Positions 1 to 11,704 of a DNA stretch of 64,000 nucleotides are shown here, in pieces. Within the stretch, counting starts at the first letter, position 1; each line of letters begins with the position of its first letter. The position numbers and the translations under genes were made by a program. This stretch comes from Schistosoma haematobium (Eukaryota > Platyhelminthes > Trematoda > Strigeidida > Schistosomatidae), in contig NC_067196.1 of assembly GCF_000699445.3 (NCBI RefSeq), positions 45,289,806 through 45,353,805 of the forward strand, in the 5' to 3' direction. The notes under the pieces are model-generated. The model saw only the letters and a list, made by a program, of their open reading frames with translations. It ran no database searches and was not told where the DNA came from.

Positions 1-689
1 TAGAGAACCTATTTTTAGTACATGAATAAATCTCCATTTGAAGTCCTACATTTTCTCTCACACTGATCCGTATCGGTACTTGTCCAGTTATTCAAGAGGA
101 AGTAACCGGATCTGTCCAATGGCATAATAAATAGAAACATCAGCAGTAATAACAATATTTAGTTCAGATACACCAGGACGTCTAGCAAAAAAAATTGGTC
201 GACGATTGTGTTTATATCTTATCAGCAGGTTATGTTAGCATATAAATAAGTTTACAGATATATGAAGATGTAACTAATACATTGAAAAAATGAACAACAA
301 ACATGTTAATTTCAAAAGTTAAATTTATTTCAATTCAAGTGTTACCATAGTAGTACGTCAAAACAATATTATCTCAATCAAATGTAGTGGAATTAAATGT
401 TATCATCAGTCAAAAATCTAAAGCTGACCATTAAAATATTCCAGTTCACTATTGACTATTAGAAAATAAGTAAATGTATAAGGTTGTCAATCTATGTTGA
501 TATTGATAAAGCTGTGGTTTGTGATATGTATACACATAGATTATGCTCGCTTCAGATAATAGGAATGTCCAGGATTGAGATGTTTATTAAAATAAAACTG
601 ATTGTGATTAGTACAAGATATAATTGTTACGTATGTAGATTGTAACTATAATTTATAAACAGTCGTTTAGGTTGCTGCTTTGTTATGTA
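1..689. other. AT-rich DNA with no recognisable gene
   Basis: I see no coding region or repeat that I can name here. The stretch ends where similarity to the 3' end of the CR1-like element begins at about 690. Confidence 0.5.
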
Positions 690-1019
690 ATATATATGTT
701 CTGAAAATGATAGTTATCGAATTCATTCCAGTTTATAGCCATGGTCAGCTTGATGTAGGTAGTAATATTGAATGTAGAGAACAGATATGTAATACCAGAT
801 TGTTTATAGTGTTCTGGTTAAAAAATCGTTTAGGTAGTACATTATTCACACGTATTACAGCAATGAAAGGCATCAACAGAGAACTTTTAATTGTTTTCAA
901 GTTGACACCCTGTTTATGTCTGAACAATGCATTTAAATTCACTTCCTGTGCCATATAGAAATGATTATGACCATTTACAACTAGAAATAATAGGACCGAA
1001 ACAAGTAGCACGGAACAAT

Positions 1020-1810
1020 ATCATTGACATAAATTAAAAAGAGCAAAATGCCTAAGACGCTACCTAGTATTACGCCACTATTGACCTGGACAGCAACCGA
1101 CAAAGAGGAGTTAATTTTGACCATTTGATGTCGGTGGCTAAGGAAAAAGTTGACCCAAACAAACAGAGGTTTTTCGACCCTGTAACGTGCAGGTTTGTCT
1201 ATAAGAAGCCGGTAGTTATTCATGTCGAAAGCTTTAGTAATCCCAAAGTATAACACCAAGACTAGATATCATCACTTATGTTGGGTCAAGACTAAATTAA
1301 AGAAATCCAAATGGCATTTGATACAGGATTGATTTTTATGAAAGCCATGTTGATAATCATTAATAAGCTTTTCAGGGAGTAAATAGTTTGAGAGTTCATC
1401 ACCAAAATTTTTTCCATAATCCTAGAGATAATTGTCACTTAGAATTTATCATTACATGGCTGACAACTACCGGTATCCCAGGATAATTGAAACCTCATAT
1501 AATAACTTTAGTATTAAAGTTTAGAACAGATGCATGTATAAATGCGTTAATAATAAGATCATTCACATTTTCCGAACTATCAGGAGCTCTGTATATACAT
1601 ACCAGGAGTAGACTATGATTCATGGTATTGGCTGATATTCATGCCGATTCAGGTAAACTACTCAGGATACTGTCATCAACTTTATTGGTTGTTAGGGTAC
1701 CCAAAACATATGCTAGACAGCCACGCTCACGTTTAGTTTCTCTATTACAGAGATAGAGTCGGTATTTCTGGGTACTTAATTCCAAATCAGAGCACCATTT
1801 TTCAGTGACA
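1020..1810 (-). pseudogene. CR1-like endonuclease / reverse transcriptase relic
   Basis: In shifting minus-strand frames I can read an endonuclease segment VCIYRAPDSSENVNDL near 1610-1560, an RT segment ending QHGFHKNQSC near 1360-1320, a degraded motif A (FGITKAFD) near 1235, and motif B (SGVILGSVLGILLFLIYVND) near 1085-1025. The catalytic YADD motif (motif C) and the C-terminal part are absent because of the internal deletion near 1018. In the intact family the protein makes cDNA primed at nicked genomic DNA; this copy cannot. Similarity to the RT at 15691-15954 (IQGSVLGPLLFLVYIND) supports the family call. Confidence 0.7.
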
Positions 1811-2339
1811 AGTATAAAAAAGGTTTGGCCAGTAAAGCTATGGTTTTTAAGGCCGAAATTCTATTTAGAAGCGAACATGCACTGATAAGCAATAAGTTAA
1901 AAAGAAAGTTTGAAGTGTAAGAAAAGAGAGAACGTCCTTACCGATGCTATCTATTTTATAGGTGACTGGACTATGGTTTAATATGGGTGACAGATAGTAT
2001 GAGTTATGGCCTGTACAAAGCGTAGCTATAGAGGGACCTAGGATCTCTGAGGGCAAAAACATCCATTATTTAGATGAGCTGGACTTATTTGCTGAAATTG
2101 ACCTGGTGAACGGTTAGAAAAGTCACATGTTTGTTAGGGTTGAGTTAATGATGAGTAACCTAGTAGTCCATCTTACCAATCGGGAAAGTGATTCAGTATA
2201 TAAAACTTTTGGAGGCGACTGTAGGACATTTTGGTTCCTTGCAATCTGTCTAATATTAGACCTGATCGCACGAAGGCTGTGGTGGCAGTTTTATGCGTCA
2301 TTTGAGCAAAGCATATTTCTTTGATTTAGAAAGTGGGGT

Positions 2340-3200
2340 TTTTACAAGTCATCTATTGTTCGTTGGTTTGCCTGGGATGATAAAATGGTGGATCGACCAG
2401 TTTTTGTCTGTGTATCTATATAACCACCACTACGATTGATAGGATCAAACCGTCTGTAGGCGAGTATATTTTTGTATAGTTGAGCCTTTGTAATATTTTT
2501 AGTACTAGGTTTGGAACCAGCCACTTTCGTATATACTTTCTTTTCAAATCGTATAGACGTTTTAATCTTAACAGTGTTTTAAAGAGCTTTCAGAACTAGG
2601 CATTTGTGTATGCGCTTCTAATGTTACATTGGGAGATATCAGATCCATGTCTACATTAGGTATACAGTGGTTTTCTGAGACAGCTATAGGCTTAAGTGGT
2701 AAGTTAGCATTCTTTATTAATAAATCAGAGTATTGGCTGACAGATGATATGTTAGTCGCGTCAGTGGGTCCTGTTTTTGAAGCAACGGGATTTTAATTTC
2801 AACATCATTATTTTTGTTGAAGGTACGTTTTTGCGTGAGCCTTTGATTGGTGGTTTTATCTGAGACTATACGAGCATTCCTAAACTTCGTAAGTGCACAG
2901 ATTAGTCGTTTGGATTACTTCAGTTGTGTCGAATCTAAACGAAATACGACAGGAGAACGTCTGATGCCTTCTGTTAACGCGAATATGTTGACGTTGGCTA
3001 TCTTTGAGGTTATCTGCTTTCATTATCAAATTCCTTACGGATTTAAACGTGATTTTGTTAGGTATGTTATGGATAATTACGTTATTTTGAGGGATCATTT
3101 GTTTAGCAACTTCACAAGAAATAAAATCAATAACAGACTCTGTTCTGATAATGTCTTCAAGTTCAGTAGAAACCACGTCATTCAGGGGTGAGAATGACTT
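2340..3200 (-). pseudogene. Probable ORF1-like relic of CR1-like copy 1
   Basis: Two short open stretches on the minus strand (3176-2880 and 2524-2342) lie upstream of the endonuclease remains, where a CR1-type element would carry ORF1. The first includes NVIIHNIPNKITFKSVRNLI and a Lys/Arg-rich segment, reminiscent of nucleic-acid-binding ORF1 proteins, but I cannot name a domain firmly. The assignment rests mainly on position within the element. Confidence 0.4.
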
Positions 3201-4274
3201 AAATTTTGCTTAATATCACCATGCACTGATGAAAAACCTTCAAGTGACTGCACTTTAGAACACATATCGCTTAATTGCTTATGTGTACTGTTTAATTCAC
3301 TTTCTGTACTATCGATGCAAATGGAAGCTCGTTGTTAAATTACATACTGAGTCATCCAACGTGATATGTGGCGTAGGTGCTTTCTTAACATTATCGGCTG
3401 AGCATAGGGAAATAGGTAATGACAGAGTTGTTAATATCTGAAGTATTAGAGCTTTTACGGACTCGTTTTTTTTTCTATAAACGACACATTTTAATATTAG
3501 TATTAATCCTTATGGTACATATATACGTTACATACCAAGATTAAATAAGAACTATATACTTTTTACCAAACACAGTATTATGTAAGACCATGAAGATTAT
3601 CAGCTTAGGAGAAGGCTTTAGTGGTGTTATGCTCCTTGAGCTGAATGGTTTAATTGTAAAGCTTTCTAGATAATACCATCAGCACACACTTCAGAAAGAA
3701 ATGATCAATTAGAGTTTCTTCACAGTTGGTCAGTTTTTGTTCTGTTAACCTAGAATAGGATCAATTATAGTTCATTTTCTTGTTCACATCATCCATAGAT
3801 TTTTGTGACCAATCAGTTCAAATATTTAAGGTGCAGAAATAAATATTTTAAACATTCTACAAATTCATGCTAGTGAAGGAGTTCATTTGAAATAAAATAA
3901 ATTCAAAAGTTAAAGGTTTAAATGGCCATTATTTTCAGCAGCGAATTTTCGATACAAAAGATTTACTTCATTTGTTCTACACAAATGATCCCTTAACATA
4001 TTTGAATTAATATTTAGTAGTGAAATGTGTATAGAGCAATTTTTGGAGATAGGATGGCTACGAAAAACACTATTACAGTAGTCTATTTATTTGGTCGGAA
4101 TTTTATTGCCCGGTAATATTTGTGGTATTCAGACATTCATTTCATTAATTAATTAATTAATTTATAATTCAAATACAGTCAATCACAAATATCATATGTT
4201 TAAAGTATTTAGATTCATCCATTTATGTAAAGCTTTATCTGTTAGATATTTTTATCATACAAAATATTTTGATA

Positions 4275-4446
4275 TCTGAACGGTTTTGTGGATATTATAG
4301 TAATTTCGATGGTCTTGGGTTCGAATCTAGCGGGGCGAAATCGTGGATGCGCACTGATGAAGAGTCCCACGATGGGACGAAACGGCTGTCCAGTATTTCC
4401 AGGTTTCCCATGGTGGTCTAGTTCCAACTGACTGATGATCTCAACC
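4275..4446 (+). mobile_element. tRNA-headed SINE (family B) snapback copy
   Basis: A short inverted 3' tip (about 4275-4308) is followed by a plus-strand copy from the box-B-like GGTTCGAATC through the hammerhead region to the 3' end (GGTGGTCTAG, then the ATGATCTCAAC end). The ribozyme core is altered: in the family register the sequence after stem I GCACTG (4351-4356) reads ATGAAGA instead of CTGAGGA. Stem II (GTCCCA/TGGGAC) and GAAA remain. Confidence 0.75.
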
Positions 4447-5339
4447 ACTGAGAAATATTTTAAGTATAGGTTTATTAACCAAATGCTTTCGATATGTTTG
4501 TTGTGAAATCCTTTGTTAAATTCCTGAAAAAATTCCACATTAAGTAAATGATTTTGTTTTTATTTTAAATGGTCCAATCAGATACTTTAAACACTACTAC
4601 AGTATCCAGCGTTTTTAAAAACATTTCTAAGATAATTAAACTAGCTAAATATAATAACTACTTATCTCTGAAATAAAATATATAACAGTTCAAGTGAAGT
4701 TTTTATTCTTTTGCTTCTCATATCTTGTCTTTGAGTTGACTTCATGACTAATTTCGATGACTGTAAAGACGAGACTAGGTATATGCTATTCGAGGTTATA
4801 ATAAAGATAATATCTTAATGATGTTCTATTCCTGACATTTTTAAATGATCATTTTTATTTGAGCTTTACTTACATCTATAAATTTTACATATACTCTAAA
4901 ATATATCACAACTATTACTTTGACTACCTCTGTAACTACAATAAATGGAAACGTATTTTAAAATTTAGAGTAAGGAGGTAGATTTGAAAATGTTTGACAC
5001 ATTATAGAAATATTTAAATTTGTTGACATATTCACTAATAACTATTGTTGTAATTACATTATAGAATTTCTCATTTTTATTAAATTTCAGATTGGAGAAT
5101 TCATTTGAATAGTTTTACGTTTTATAAACATTCAAAATATTCAGAGATAGTATTGATTTAACTTTGACAACTAGGTAGGCAAATGTTGATTTTCTGTATT
5201 TCCAAAAAACCTAGATTAAAATATAAAATAAAAAAATAGATTATTACTAGTTGTACAACACTATGAAAGGATACCTCTTCAAGCTTGATTAGAGGAGGAT
5301 TGTAATAGCTGTTAGAAAATTAATAAGTTAATAATGAAG

Positions 5340-5660
5340 CAGAATGTTATCGGATGGAAATATACTAATTTCATGGTTGAATTCATAAGATAGAACATCA
5401 TGAAAAATTTGGAAGGATTGGATAGCCGTTTCGTCTTAGTATAGGACTCCTCGACAGTGCTCATCCACAATCGCGCACGCGATATCTGAACCCTGGGACT
5501 TCGGTCTCGCGCGCAAACATAGATGCGCACTGCTGAGGGATTCCATACTAGGAAGAAACGGTCGTTAAGTGCTTCCAGATTTCCTATGGTGATCTGGATT
5601 CAATTGACTCATGAATTCGATTTTTAAATTACTTTTGTCTCCACAAATTCCCCTTCTTAT
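5340..5660. mobile_element. SINE family B, head-to-head inverted pair
   Basis: The left arm (about 5340-5520) is minus-oriented: 3' tip, degraded hammerhead (reverse-complement core near 5430-5460), then box-B-like and CGCGCG-rich head. The right arm (about 5521-5660) is plus-oriented and runs from the hammerhead (GCACTGCTGAGG near 5527) to a 3' end CTCCACAAATTCCCCTTCT. Both outer ends are therefore the SINE 3' end. Both ribozyme copies are mutated. Confidence 0.75.
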
Positions 5661-5805
5661 ACCAGTTTCATTTGCATTGACATTTATAAATATTTATTGT
5701 GAAACCAAGAGAAACGTTTTTGATTGTTTAACTTGATTTGTTAACTTTTTGTATGTAAATAACCTTTACTCTAAAATTTATTGATGAAAATAAGTGTTAT
5801 TTCTT

Positions 5806-5990
5806 TTTGATGGAGTTTTGTTCTCTGAGCTAAGCGGTTTGGCCGTGGAGCTTCAGGTAGAAATCTGAGGTTTGTCCTGAAGATGTCGTTCAGAAGAACG
5901 ATGAAAGCTCCACGACAAAACCATCCAGTTCAGAAAACAAAATTCCATCAAAATCATCTGCCTAAGCTACAAATCTTTTCCACCACCTCA
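5806..5990. repeat. Penelope-derived palindrome
   Basis: The left arm (5806-5853, TTTGATGGAGTTTTGTTCTC and on) is the inverted copy of part of the right arm (5875-5990, through AGAAGAACGATGAAAGCTCC to the AATTCCATCAAAATCATC region). The same sequence recurs at 29340, 44697, 47228 and 50981. At 47228-47690 it follows a GIY-YIG-like coding segment, so I read these palindromes as inverted 3' ends of a Penelope-like element. Confidence 0.65.
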
Positions 5991-5999
5991 TTATTATTC

Positions 6000-6790
6000 C
6001 TTACAATTACGCATGAGTTTCACTGGTGATATATTTAAAACAATGATAAGTACCGGTAACGTAAAACTTCATAGATGAAATGATTCACTTGGAAAATACT
6101 GTAAAACTCTTCTTCAAACCCCTATGAACATATTATGAATTTGTTTTCTTTAGTCCAGCTTATCGCTTATTTGAAGTCGCAAATTAGACTGAGATCAACA
6201 CTATCAGCTTTATACACTTGAAACGTAGCAAACACACAGTCAAATTTACAGTTATATCATGAACGGACAGAACAAACTGACGCAAACCCCTATGCCAACT
6301 GATGCATGGTTCGTTGTAATCTTATTGGTTACATCGTTTGTATTCATATATAGTTAACCATGATTTCCTACCCACGTACATTTTATGTACATGTGTACTT
6401 ATCTATGTCATCTGTTTATATTAACCTTTTTCTATTTTTGATTAATATATGGAACTAAGACTGACGATACTAAACACTTCACTTTACTTTTCTGGTGCTC
6501 GGATAGTTTAATATGAAGTCTAGTACGCTTGAAACAAACTTACCCCCTACTACTTCGCTCTGAGACCAGTTAATTATTACGTCAGCGGCAGGCACTATAG
6601 CTTAGATGTTCCACCCGACTGGTTACGATATGACTAAGAATAATTTAGTAGTCAGGGTCGAATACCCCATTCCCGAAAATTCGTAATGTCGGTATGACTT
6701 ATTTTACTATTGAGTTGCAGCATTCTACTTCCGAATAGAAAGATTTCGTCAGCTTTGAACTTAATTAGTGTTTGGTTGATCTGAATAAAT
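6000..6790. other. Unassigned stretch, locally less AT-rich (6170-6760)
   Basis: No coding region was recognised. The segment 6170-6760 has a base composition unlike the surrounding AT-rich DNA and may be a degraded repeat or LTR, but I found no second copy in the window, no primer-binding site and no clear terminal dinucleotides. Confidence 0.3.
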
Positions 6791-7446
6791 TTAGTACATT
6801 TAAAATAATTTTTTCATTTGCAGTAAAATATAATTGATAGTTGGTAAAACTATTTGATGAATGCCTTTCAACAAGTTTATTGGTTCTTTAAATAAACCTT
6901 ACTTCATAGTTATAATCACTTTACCTTAAGTTGTTCGAAAGCTATATTTCACTTTTGTTCACTACAGTTACTTTGAACGTATTCAACAATGTTAAACTAA
7001 ATGGCGATTACACTATAACCATGTATTGTAAACATAAAACTTGATAACCTTTTTATCAATGAAAAGGAGAGTAACTTTATTCTCATTGTAGATAAAAGCC
7101 GTAGACAGGTTAACGTTACATATGTACTGCATCAAATATGTTAGAAAATGAGTGAATCTACACTTTCTGTCCAGGAATGCATATTCAAAACTTATTTTTA
7201 CTTGGTTTATTTATTACAGAGAATCAAGAAAGTTTCAGAGGTGATTGAAAGACTGATTGTAGTGTTATACAAAAGCTTTCAAGGACGTATACTAAGGTTT
7301 ATTGAAGCCTTGGCTACACCTACCCTGAGAATACTGATTTATTATCCAGAGTGGTAATCACTTTTGTTTTTGTGTACTTTATTATTATTTTTTCCTTTGT
7401 TATGACTTACCCTTAGCCTGTCTAGTTGACCTTTTAAGTTTCATAC
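6790..7446. other. AT-rich DNA, no supported gene
   Basis: A 69-codon open stretch at 7148-7357 (plus) has no recognisable domain and no partner exons. I do not call it a gene. Confidence 0.5.
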
Positions 7447-7904
7447 ATAAATGTTCTTATCAGAATGTGTTTTGTGGAGATTTTTAGAAATTTTCACAGA
7501 TTGAACTCATGAGTCAGTTGAAGCAGGTGATCACCTGCTCACTAGTGACTGACTTCAGGAGACACTTCTGGAGTTCTAGTGAGAAGTCGTTACCAGTGGA
7601 GTTCAACCAGGTCTGTTGTGAGATAGGAACTCACTGAAGACAATGGTGTACGGTAGCGCAACTTCGTGGATTGGTTGAAGTTAGACATTAACACCGTTGG
7701 ATGCCGGCTCAGTGGTCTAATGGTTAAGTGCTCGCGCGCGAAGCCAGGAGGTCCTGGGTTCGAGCCCCGGGTGGTGCGGGGTCGTGGATGCGCACTGCTG
7801 AGGAGTCCCATACTAGGACGAAACGGCCGTCCAGTGCTTCCAGGTTTTCAATGGTGGTCTAGCTTCAACTGACTCATGAGTTCAATCTGTGATAAATGTT
7901 CTTA
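7447..7904 (+). mobile_element. SINE family B, best-preserved copy, with 13-bp target-site duplication
   Basis: The insert 7460-7891 is bounded by direct repeats ATAAATGTTCTTA at 7447-7459 and 7892-7904. It opens with an inverted 3' tip (CAGAATGTG to about 7527), then a plus-strand unit. That unit has a 5' leader (about 7600-7690, with AACTCACTGAAGACAATGG and TTAGACATTAACACCGTTGG), a tRNA-like head with box-A-like GGCTCAGTGGTCTAATGG and box-B-like GGGTTCGAGCCC, a hammerhead (7792-7837) and the conserved 3' end. The head would be an internal Pol III promoter; the duplication indicates target-primed insertion. Confidence 0.88.
7792..7837 (+). ncRNA. Hammerhead ribozyme of SINE family B
   Basis: All required parts are present and adjacent: stem I GCACTG (7792-7797) with CAGTGC (7832-7837); core CTGAGGA (7798-7804), which fits CUGANGA; stem II GTCC (7805-7808) with GGAC (7816-7819); GAAA (7820-7823); short stem III ACGG/CCGT; cleavage triplet GTC at 7829-7831, with the cut predicted after C7831. 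Stem I is 6 bp and perfect. This is a type I hammerhead with a minimal stem III, as in the known Sm-alpha ribozyme. Activity is predicted from the fold only. Confidence 0.82.
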
Positions 7905-9069
7905 ACAAGTATATGTGTGATCAGATTGTTCGAAATGTATTGCGCAAATATATCACTTAATTCGGTTGACATTAAGTGACCGGCCAATATTATTCACATA
8001 ATTCTGATAAACGTCGTCTCATTGCATTATCGAAATTTATCAAAGGGACTAATTATTTTAAAAGACTGATTGTAGCAAGAAAATCCTGTTAACCAACAGA
8101 TCTATCATAAAAGAGCCCAGTGATATTAACATAAACAGCTTTAATAATGAAATTACTTTTATATTGGATAAGTTGAATGGCCTTTGACAAAAGTAAGCAA
8201 GGGCAGAAGATAACATTCAGTAATTGTGACATAGAAATTCGGTTGAGAAATACTTAAACACGTACATGAATGGATTTCCAGCATTTTGAAGTCAAATGAA
8301 TTAAGTATCAGTAATAGTGTATGAAGCCATTAAGTCTATACTGAGAAAGTGAGTACAACTGTCATTGACAAACAAAAAGATCGAAAAAACACTAGAGGAG
8401 CTTTGACAATAGATCAGTGCACAACAGAGACCACTGAGCACCTTTGATTTACATTTATCATTATTCATGGATTCAATTTTCCTGAATTTCATTACCTAAC
8501 ATTCATGAAGTAAGCTCAGTAACCTTTCAATTAGTACATTGTTTACTTGTTTAAGTAAATGAATATCAACGTCAATCATCACAGAAAAAATTGTACATAA
8601 ACCTAGTAAGTAGATTTATATTACAACAAGAAAAACAACCGATATTTGTAGACTAAAATACTCTTATTCTTCTCGTTTGTATCAATTAACTAAGTGTAAG
8701 CTATTTCTGTTTTACAATACCTAAATTGATAGTAGATGAAAAATCACTATGATTTCTCCGTAGTTAAACATTTAATGTGAACATCATTTCGATTGTAATA
8801 ATAAAATATTCATAATTCAAAGACATCACTTCAGATTAAATAAATCATAGGTGGAATATAAAGAGAAAGAACATAATATGTTTGCACTGTATTATTCCAC
8901 CAGTAATGATGTTTCCCAAATAACCTTCAAACTGCTTTTCGTCAGTTTGACAATGATTGACAGTTTAACACAATAATTACGCATTCATGTTTATAAATTT
9001 ATATCGTACATAATAAAATTATCATGGTTTTATAGAATTTATTCAAGTAAATCTCATTAATTGTCAGTA
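7905..9069. other. AT-rich DNA, no gene seen
   Basis: No domain-bearing reading frame, repeat family or structured element was recognised here. Confidence 0.5.
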
Positions 9070-9350
9070 TGGGGTTACGGAGATAGTTTAATTTCATCCA
9101 AATCATAAACCGATCTAAGTTAATCCATCAATGAAAACCTAGAAGCAATGAATGGCTGTTTTATCCTAGTATGTTGTTCCTTAGCAGTGTATATCCACGA
9201 TCCTACACACAAGACGTGAACCCAGAACCCTCAGTCCCGCACCTCAAAGTTTAATCTCTAGACCAATGAGTCGGCATTTAGCAGAGTTTATGTCTAACCT
9301 CAATGAATCCGCTGCATTGCGCGATCGTCTCCCACCATCTTTGGTGATTA
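9070..9350 (-). mobile_element. Divergent SINE family B copy
   Basis: Reading minus, the head and leader (TAGACCAATGAGTCGGCATTTAGCAG on the plus strand near 9260-9290) and a degraded hammerhead region (near 9160-9210) are recognisable. The box-B-like motif (GAACCCAGAACC on plus) and the core are mutated. This is an old copy with approximate limits. Confidence 0.55.
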
Positions 9351-9479
9351 AATGCATTATTACATTTAATAGACATAGTGTAAAATCATCAGAAATTCTA
9401 AAATATTGGACAAAAATACCAAAGCCTTTGACAATCAATAAATCATCCAGTCTTAAAAGGATTGACGTCTATTGAATAA

Positions 9480-10935
9480 TTTATTATGATTGAATAATAT
9501 GAGGGATGTAGTTTTTAAAAATAATATAATACTATACGTTCTACAGTAGCAGTTGGTTCATTTTGTTATAGTGAAGTTTTTTATTCCAATCTGAAGGCGT
9601 CACGAATGAACAGCATATAGCGTTCATTGTATTCTGATGCATATTGTTTACTGAAAAATGTAAATAATGATGAGGCGTTACCATTTTTTACCGTAAATAA
9701 TGGACTGTAGTTTATTAGAAAAATGTCAACCCACTACCCAAATAATCTGATGTCTGGCAACTTGATGCCAGCGACAAAGCAAATAATCATCAGGACTCTT
9801 GAAAGTAACGGTGTATGGCTATGTTATTCAATAAAGTAGATCAGTAATTTCTTGTCTAACTCAAAATTTTTTCAAAACATGATGACATAATACAAATGAC
9901 TGGCTTTACAACAAAATATTTGTTTAGTACATTTAATGTATAATTTTCAATAATATTAAATGAAAAGTACTCGAAAAAATAGGTTATAAGCCCAAAGCTA
10001 CAAAAACTCATCACAAACAAAAGAATGACGTTATACTGTCTAAAAATGAAATTTTTGACAGAATGTTCATTTTATAAAATATTCTCAATTTGACTTATTC
10101 TACAGTAATGGGATAAAATGTATAGATTACGAATATCGACAGTTGATTCCTACTCGACGAAATATATCTGTACTTTATTTTTCATATTCAACATACTTTT
10201 CATCTCCGCCTTAATAAAATGTCCTACCATTTAATGATTATTTCAAATTGCAAGGAATAAAAATTAAAATAATATCGGTAACTTATTCTTTCAACATAGT
10301 ACCACTTTATTTCTATGGAGATATAGCCACGTTTCTTTTTTATTCCTATTCTAAAGCACCTGCCTGGAACTGTACTTTAAAAATTAAATTGTAATGGAAA
10401 AAACCGTTGTTTATAATGTGTATAATATCTATGGGTAATTCAAAGAATAGTTATAGGATTTCTGTGGCTAGTTAATTACTTTATGAAACCATTATATATA
10501 TATATATATATATATATATACTGGTTTGATAGTGAATATAAATTTGTTACACTTCAATTCATACTTAAATATCTTTGTCAGTATAAAATTAGGTATGGTT
10601 AGATGGTACTTCTTTTTTTTTAAATAGGTTCTATTTATTATCAACCTTTACTTACGTTTTCTATTTATTTAGGTTATTGTAAAAAATTATTATTCAGTAT
10701 TATAGTTGTGATTCAGTTCATATGATTAAATAATCTCAGTAAAATATATATTTTATCTACCCTGGATACAAACCACAGATAGTTCTGTGGTTTATATTGA
10801 TATTTGGAAAGAAAAAACTAATAATTATACCAGGTACAATCGGACAATACACTTATTCCCCTAGTTTAAAAAAAGATTAACCCAATTATTGTTTAATCAA
10901 TAAAATGTCAAATATACAACCTTAGAAAAAAATAA
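9480..10935. other. AT-rich DNA with one microsatellite
   Basis: No gene was seen. The only distinct structure is the TA microsatellite at 10493-10520. Confidence 0.5.
10493..10520. repeat. (TA)n microsatellite
   Basis: An uninterrupted run of 14 TA units. Confidence 0.95.
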
Positions 10936-10940
10936 CATCA

Positions 10941-11010
10941 ATCCAGTGCTTCCAGGTTTTCCATGATGGTCTAACTTCAACTGACTCCTGATATCAACTA
11001 TGAAACTATT
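10941..11010 (+). mobile_element. SINE family B 3' fragment starting at the hammerhead cleavage site
   Basis: Homology begins with TCCAGTGCTTCCAGG at 10942 and continues through the 3' end (GATGGTCTAACTTCAACTGA). In the 7.8-kb copy the predicted cut lies between the two C residues of TCC, so this fragment begins 2 nt upstream of the cut. Confidence 0.75.
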
Positions 11011-11394
11011 CAAAAATAAATCACTCTTGTGATATTAAATATCAAAACTATTTACATAAAGTTGATTTATTCGTAAGGTTAGTAAGATTAATAATAATAA
11101 TAAAAATAGTAAATATTTCCTTAAACTTTTATAGTGATTTATAATAAAGAAAATTAAGAATGACGTTGATAAATTGAACATAATATTGAATGTGAAGTGT
11201 ATGTTTATTACATAAATAGTAATTATAATACATAGAAAGAAAACTTAAAATCATTACAGTATTTGAATTAATATAATTTGAAATAACTATTTCATTATAT
11301 AAGTTATCTGTTATGTAATCAAAAGTTATACTACCATTTATGTTTTGTCATATTTAACAATCATTTTATACTTCATGTAAAGATATTCTAGATT

Positions 11395-11700
11395 AGTTGA
11401 AATCATGAGTCAATTGAAGCTAGACGATCATGGAAAAACCTGGAAGTACTGGACGGCCGTTTCGTCCTATCGTTGGACTCCTCAGCGCATCCACAATCCC
11501 GCCTCCTGCGGGATTCGAACCCAGGACCTATCAGTCTCGCACGCGAGCGCTTAGACATTAGAACACTGAGCCGGCCGGTATCAGACGGTGTTAATGTATA
11601 ACTTCAAACAATTCACAAAATTGTGTCACTGTACACCATTGTCTTTAATGAGCTGATATCTCACAACAGATTCGATCATGTAACACCAAGGTTACATTTT
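11395..11700 (-). mobile_element. SINE family B copy
   Basis: Minus-oriented and nearly complete: 3' end (11395-11450), hammerhead region (11455-11500), box-B-like GGATTCGAACC on plus near 11510, CGCACGCGAGCGC, then the head and leader to about 11690. The catalytic core CTGAGGA, stem II GTCC/GGAC, GAAA and GTC triplet are kept, but the bases that would form the 5' side of stem I (CACTG) are deleted, so the ribozyme should be disabled. Confidence 0.8.
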
Positions 11701-11704
11701 ATTC

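Larger units (their letters stand above)
690..3460 (-). mobile_element. Decayed CR1-like non-LTR retrotransposon, copy 1, with internal deletion
   Basis: Read on the minus strand this block carries, in order, an ORF1-like relic (about 3200 to 2340), endonuclease fragments (about 1810 to 1500), reverse transcriptase fragments (about 1470 to 1020) and a 3' untranslated region (about 1016 to 690). The last part aligns by eye with 14466-14790 in the second copy of the same family. Between the 3' region and the RT, about 1.1 kb present in copy 2 is missing; the junction is near 1018. All frames are broken by stops and shifts, so this is a fossil. The 5' limit near 3460 is a guess, and no target-site duplication was identified. 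Confidence 0.7.

Noticed and set aside
4351..4390. CTGATGA next to a strong stem II as a canonical hammerhead
   Set aside because: In the family register the core is ATGAAGA; using CTGATGA instead leaves three extra bases before stem II and shortens stem I, so it is probably coincidental.
7690..7770. Possible tRNA genes in SINE heads (also 11510, 35400, 41600, 56440)
   Set aside because: Box-A and box-B-like motifs are present, but the cloverleaf stems do not close and each is followed by the SINE body.
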